Source: an uncultured Oscillibacter sp.
Lineage (GTDB): Bacteria > Bacillota > Clostridia > Oscillospirales > Oscillospiraceae
Direction of reading: 5' to 3'
Length of the DNA: 14,619 nt
NCBI RefSeq assembly: GCF_910579365.1
Contig: NZ_CAJTUX010000063.1
Coordinates: 1-14,619, forward strand
Below, piece after piece: positions 12,181-14,619 of the stretch. Made by a program: the position numbers and the translations under genes. Below the pieces are notes generated by a model. That model had not been told where the DNA came from and did not search any database. It saw nothing but the letters and a program-made list of their open reading frames with translations. How positions within the stretch are numbered: position 1 is the first letter of the stretch; each line of letters begins with the position of its first letter.

Positions 12181-12185
12181 TTAGA
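12181..12185. repeat. Target site duplication TTAGA, right copy
   Basis: Identical to 12000-12004 and directly abutting the right inverted end of the element; it lies a few bases from the rpsZ stop codon. Confidence 0.7.
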
Positions 12186-12191
12186 TGGTTC

Positions 12192-12377
12192 TTAGAAAGA
12201 CGCCTTCCGCACGCCGGGAATCTCGCCCTTATAGGCCAGCTCCCGGAAGCAGATACGGCACACGCCGTAGTCCCGGAGGTAGGCGTGGGGACGGCCGCAG
12301 AGCTTGCAGCGGTTGTACTTCCGGCTGGAGTACTTGGCGGGCCGCTGCTGCTTTAAAATCATGGATTTCTTAGCCAT
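12192..12377 (-). CDS. rpsZ: Small-subunit ribosomal protein S14, zinc-binding short form
   Basis: S14 (uS14) is in the 30S head. The 61-residue product is the short zinc form, with C24/C27 (CKLC) and C40/C43 (CRIC), and typical sequence AKYSSRKYNRC, RPHAYLRDYGVCRICFREL and the ending PGVRKASF. The longer zinc-free form is a different paralogue, often made under zinc limitation. The ATG at 12377 has AAGGAGGGA upstream. Insertion of the MITE-like element begins just 6 bases beyond its TAA stop (after the TTAGA copy), so its coding sequence is untouched. Confidence 0.98.
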   Translation of the reverse strand: MAKKSMILKQQRPAKYSSRKYNRCKLCGRPHAYLRDYGVCRICFRELAYKGEIPGVRKASF

Positions 12378-12391
12378 TCTTCTCTCCCTCC

Positions 12392-12946
12392 TTAGCGGGC
12401 GAAGGGCGCGCCGACCTGGGTGAGCAGGGCGCGGGCCTCTTCGTCGGTGTGCGCGGTGGTGCAGATGACCACATCCATGCCCCGGATCTTGTCGATCTTA
12501 TCATACTCGATCTCGGGGAAAATCAGCTGCTCGCGGATGCCCAGGGCATAGTTCCCCCGGCCGTCAAAGGCGTCGGGGCTGATGCCCTGGAAGTCGCGGA
12601 CGCGGGGCAGGGCCACGTTGAACAGGCGGTCCAGAAACTCCCACATCTTCTCGCCGCGGAGGGTGACCTTCGCGCCGATGGGCATATTCTCGCGGAGCTT
12701 GAAGTTGGCGATGGACTTGCGGGCCTTGGTGATAATGGGCTTCTGGCCGGTGATCTGGCCCAGGTCCCGGACCACGTTGTCCAGAATCTTGGCGTTCTCC
12801 CGGGCCTCGCCGCAGCCAACGTTGACCACGACCTTGTCAATCTTGGGAATCTGCATGACGCTCTTATAGCCAAACTGCTTCATCAGGGCGGGAGCGACCT
12901 CGGCCTGATACTTCGCCTTCAGGTTCGGCACTTTCTTCTCAGCCAT
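12392..12946 (-). CDS. rplE: Large-subunit ribosomal protein L5
   Basis: L5 (uL5) binds 5S rRNA and P-site tRNA in the central protuberance. The 184-residue product contains IPKIDKVVVNVGCGEAREN (34-52), GQKPIITKARKSIANFKLRE, MPIGAKVTLRG and the C-terminal IRGMDVVICTTAHTDEEAR, all family hallmarks. It is slightly longer than the common 179-180 residues. The ATG at 12946 is preceded by GGAGGAGGA. It follows rplX by 16 bases and precedes rpsZ by 14. Confidence 0.98.
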   Translation of the reverse strand: MAEKKVPNLKAKYQAEVAPALMKQFGYKSVMQIPKIDKVVVNVGCGEARENAKILDNVVRDLGQITGQKPIITKARKSIANFKLRENMPIGAKVTLRGEKMWEFLDRLFNVALPRVRDFQGISPDAFDGRGNYALGIREQLIFPEIEYDKIDKIRGMDVVICTTAHTDEEARALLTQVGAPFAR

Positions 12947-12962
12947 GGGTTCTCCTCCTCCC

Positions 12963-13316
12963 TTACAGCTCGGCGCCGCACTTCTTGCAGATGCGGACGC
13001 TGACGTTTTTCTCTTTGCCGTTCACGGTTTTCTTCTCTACCTTGTGGCCCACGCGGGTGGCCTTCTTGCACTTGGGGCACACCACCTGGACCTTGCAGAC
13101 GTCGATGGCGGCCTCCCGCTTGACGATGCCGCCCTCCTCGCCCTGACGGCGGGGCTTGATGTGGCAGGTGACGAGGTTCAGCCCCTCCACCACGACCTTG
13201 TTCTCCTTCGGCAGGGTGGCAATGACCTTGCCCTGATGGGTCGCGAGGTCCTTGTCCTTACCGCCGTCGCCGGACAGACGGACGACCGTGTCGCCCTTCT
13301 TGATGTTCATAGACAT
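12963..13316 (-). CDS. rplX: Large-subunit ribosomal protein L24 with C-terminal Cys-rich tail
   Basis: L24 (uL24) initiates 50S assembly. The 117-residue product begins MSMNIKKGDTVVRLSG (KOW motif) and has LPKENKVVVEGLNLVTCHIKP as expected. Two oddities are visible. The KOW loop is stretched (DGGKDKDLATHQGK) compared with the usual SGKDKGK-type turn. The C-terminus carries CPKC (80-83) and CKKC (110-113), forming a four-Cys zinc-ribbon-like tail known in some bacterial L24 forms. I chose the ATG at 13316 because GAGGAGG lies nine bases upstream; a TTG at 13334 would start inside that site and overlap rplN. Confidence 0.95.
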   Translation of the reverse strand: MSMNIKKGDTVVRLSGDGGKDKDLATHQGKVIATLPKENKVVVEGLNLVTCHIKPRRQGEEGGIVKREAAIDVCKVQVVCPKCKKATRVGHKVEKKTVNGKEKNVSVRICKKCGAEL

Positions 13317-13330
13317 GTCGTTTGCCCTCC

Positions 13331-13699
13331 TCAAATCACTTCGGGCGCCAGGGACAGGATCTTCATGTAATCCTTGTCCCGCAGCTCGCGGGCCACGGGC
13401 CCAAAGATACGGGTGCCGCGGGGGTTCTTGTCGTCCTTAATGAGGACGGCGGCGTTGTCGTCAAACCGGACGTAGGTCCCGTCATTGCGGCGGATGCCCT
13501 TGGCGGAGCGGACGATGACGGCCTTGACCACCTCGCCCTTCTTCACGGTGCCGCCGGGGGCGGACTTGCGGACGGAGGCGACGATCACGTCGCCGATGTT
13601 GCCGTACTTGCGCTTGGAACCGCCCAGGACGCGGATGCACTTGATTTCCTTGGCGCCGGTGTTGTCGGCGACCTTCAGGAAGGTTTCCTGCTGAATCAT
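13331..13699 (-). CDS. rplN: Large-subunit ribosomal protein L14
   Basis: L14 (uL14) lies at the subunit interface and forms bridges with 16S rRNA. The 122-residue product is the standard length, starting MIQQETFLKVADNTGAKEI and including CIRVLGGSKRKYGNIGDVI, VVKAVIVRSAKGIRRNDG and TRIFGPVARELRDK, which are near-universal. The ATG at 13699 has AAGGAGG nine bases upstream. It opens the spc part of the cluster, 14 bases after rpsQ; no separate promoter was seen in that gap, so it is likely read through from the S10 operon. Confidence 0.98.
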   Translation of the reverse strand: MIQQETFLKVADNTGAKEIKCIRVLGGSKRKYGNIGDVIVASVRKSAPGGTVKKGEVVKAVIVRSAKGIRRNDGTYVRFDDNAAVLIKDDKNPRGTRIFGPVARELRDKDYMKILSLAPEVI

Positions 13700-13713
13700 T
13701 ACTCGACGCCTCC

Positions 13714-13977
13714 TTACTTCGCTTTCTCGATGATCTCGACCACGCGCCAGCGCTTATCCTTGGACAGGGGGCGGGTCTCCATCACCTTCACCTTGTCGCC
13801 GATGCCGCAGCTGTTCTGCTCGTCATGGGCCTTCAGCTTATAGGTGCGGCCGACAATCTTCTTATACAGCGGGTGGGCCACCCGGTCCTCGATGGCGACC
13901 ACCACGGTCTTGTCCATCTTGTCGGAGACCACCTTGCCAACCCGGGTCTTGCGGGAGGAAGTTCTCTTCTCGTCCAT
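13714..13977 (-). CDS. rpsQ: Small-subunit ribosomal protein S17
   Basis: S17 (uS17) is a primary 16S rRNA binder with an OB fold. The 87-residue product has RKTRVGKVVSDKMDKTVVV, VAHPLYKKIVGRTYKLKAHD (33-52), the GIGDKVKVMETRPLSKDKRW stretch (58-77) and VVEIIEKAK at the end. The ATG at 13977 has GGAGGTAA upstream. It is the last gene of the S10 operon, 17 bases after rpmC. Confidence 0.98.
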   Translation of the reverse strand: MDEKRTSSRKTRVGKVVSDKMDKTVVVAIEDRVAHPLYKKIVGRTYKLKAHDEQNSCGIGDKVKVMETRPLSKDKRWRVVEIIEKAK

Positions 13978-13994
13978 GTTTCCTTACCTCCTTC

Positions 13995-14204
13995 TCACTG
14001 CTTGCCGGAAGCGGAGAGCTCCCGGAGCACGGTCTTGACTCGGGCAATGTCATGCTTGGTCTCCCGAATCTTCACGGGATTGTCCAGCTGGTTGGTGGCG
14101 TGCTGCATGCGAAGGAAAAACAGGTCCTTCTTCAGGCCCGTCAGCTTCTCGTTCAGCTGCTCGGGCGTCATCTTGCGGATATCGCGAATCTCACTTGCCT
14201 TCAT
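13995..14204 (-). CDS. rpmC: Large-subunit ribosomal protein L29
   Basis: L29 (uL29) lies at the peptide exit and helps form the docking site for trigger factor and SRP. The 69-residue, two-helix product is typical: MKASEIRDIRKMTPEQLNEK at the start, then LFFLRMQHATNQLDNP and KHDIARVKTVLRE. The ATG at 14204 is chosen because it opens the family N-terminus; a longer frame to 14291 overlaps rplP in another frame. Only one base separates it from the rplP stop, suggesting translational coupling. Confidence 0.97.
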   Translation of the reverse strand: MKASEIRDIRKMTPEQLNEKLTGLKKDLFFLRMQHATNQLDNPVKIRETKHDIARVKTVLRELSASGKQ

Positions 14205-14205
14205 C

Positions 14206-14619
14206 TTACTCACCTGCTTCCTCAGCGCGGGCGATGACCTTGGTCTTGATGGGCAGCTTGTGGCTGGCCAGACGCAGGGCCTCGCGGGCAACTTCTTCCG
14301 ACACGCCGGCGATCTCGAACATGACGCGGCCGGGCTTCACAACGGCAACCCAGAACTCCGGGGAGCCCTTACCGGAACCCATGCGGGTCTCGGCGGGCTT
14401 CTTGGTCACGGGCTTATCGGGGAAAATCTTGATCCAGACCTGACCGCCGCGCTTGGTGTAGCGGGTCATGGCGATACGGGCCGCCTCAATCTGGTTGCTG
14501 GTAATCCACGCGGGCTCAGTGGCCTGCAGGCCGTAATCGCCATAGCTGACAAAATTGCCCCGGCTGGCCTTGCCCTTCAAACGGCCGCGGTGGACACGGC
14601 GGTATTTAACTCTCTTGGG
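14206..14619 (-). CDS. rplP: Large-subunit ribosomal protein L16 (first residues cut by right window edge)
   Basis: L16 (uL16) is a late 50S assembly protein near the A site. The visible 137 residues start PKRVKYRRVHRGRLKGKA; the family usually begins MLLPKRVKYRR, so only about three residues are missing at the window edge. Further hallmarks are GNFVSYGDYGLQATEPAWIT, QIEAARIAMTRYTKRGG, WIKIFPDKPVTKKPAETRMG and GSPEFWVAVVKPGRVMFEI. The TTG at 14580 is the Leu in GRLKGK, not a start. The rest of the S10 operon should lie beyond the right edge. Confidence 0.97.
   Translation of the reverse strand, partial: PKRVKYRRVHRGRLKGKASRGNFVSYGDYGLQATEPAWITSNQIEAARIAMTRYTKRGGQVWIKIFPDKPVTKKPAETRMGSGKGSPEFWVAVVKPGRVMFEIAGVSEEVAREALRLASHKLPIKTKVIARAEEAGE

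Noticed and set aside
11981..12191. S8 autoregulatory site in front of rpsH
   Set aside because: No resemblance to the conserved S8-binding helix of 16S rRNA was seen, and the target duplication and inverted ends explain the extra length better.
1..14619. CRISPR array, phage genes, toxin-antitoxin or defence system
   Set aside because: No spaced direct repeats, no transposase or integrase, and no unassigned gene large enough to encode such a system; gene space is filled with housekeeping genes.

Overview
The window is a slice of the core translation/transcription gene cluster of a GC-rich Firmicute. It is most likely a clostridial gut bacterium of the Oscillospiraceae type. This placement is inferred from strong AGGAGG-type ribosome binding sites, a short zinc-type S14, a small KOW-domain gene between map and infA, rpsD lying between rpsK and rpoA, a RpoA of about 314 residues and the high GC content. 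No genus can be named without a search. Every gene identified is on the minus strand, so transcription runs from high to low coordinates.

Right to middle (14619 to 3075): the end of the S10 operon (rplP cut by the window edge, rpmC, rpsQ), the spc operon (rplN, rplX, rplE, rpsZ, rpsH, rplF, rplR, rpsE, rpmD, rplO, secY, adk, map, a KOW-domain gene, infA, rpmJ) and the alpha operon (rpsM, rpsK, rpsD, rpoA, rplQ). Spacing is mostly 1-30 bases, nearly every gene has its own strong ribosome binding site, and one long transcript is likely. The cluster makes small- and large-subunit ribosomal proteins, the SecY translocon channel, adenylate kinase, methionine aminopeptidase, IF-1 and the RNA polymerase alpha subunit. 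A 16-bp-stem hairpin (3018-3065) closes it.

Left part (3000 to 1): a secreted polysaccharide deacetylase; a near-consensus extended -10 promoter driving two serine tRNAs (UGA, then GCU), both with encoded CCA; a 582-base non-coding stretch holding a compound palindrome, an intrinsic terminator and a second strong promoter; then the first 434 codons of rpoB, which run off the left edge.

I found no undescribed enzymatic or defence system; the gene content is housekeeping. The best unexplained structure is a 176-bp MITE-like insertion (12005-12180) between rpsZ and rpsH. It has near-identical 9-bp inverted ends and a perfect 5-bp TTAGA target duplication, and it is packed with hairpins inside one of the most conserved operons in bacteria. 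Next come a 12-bp dyad centred on the -35 box of the rpoB promoter, the compound palindrome beside the serine tRNAs, GC-rich intercistronic hairpins around rpoA and adk, and the position of rpoB downstream of rplQ.
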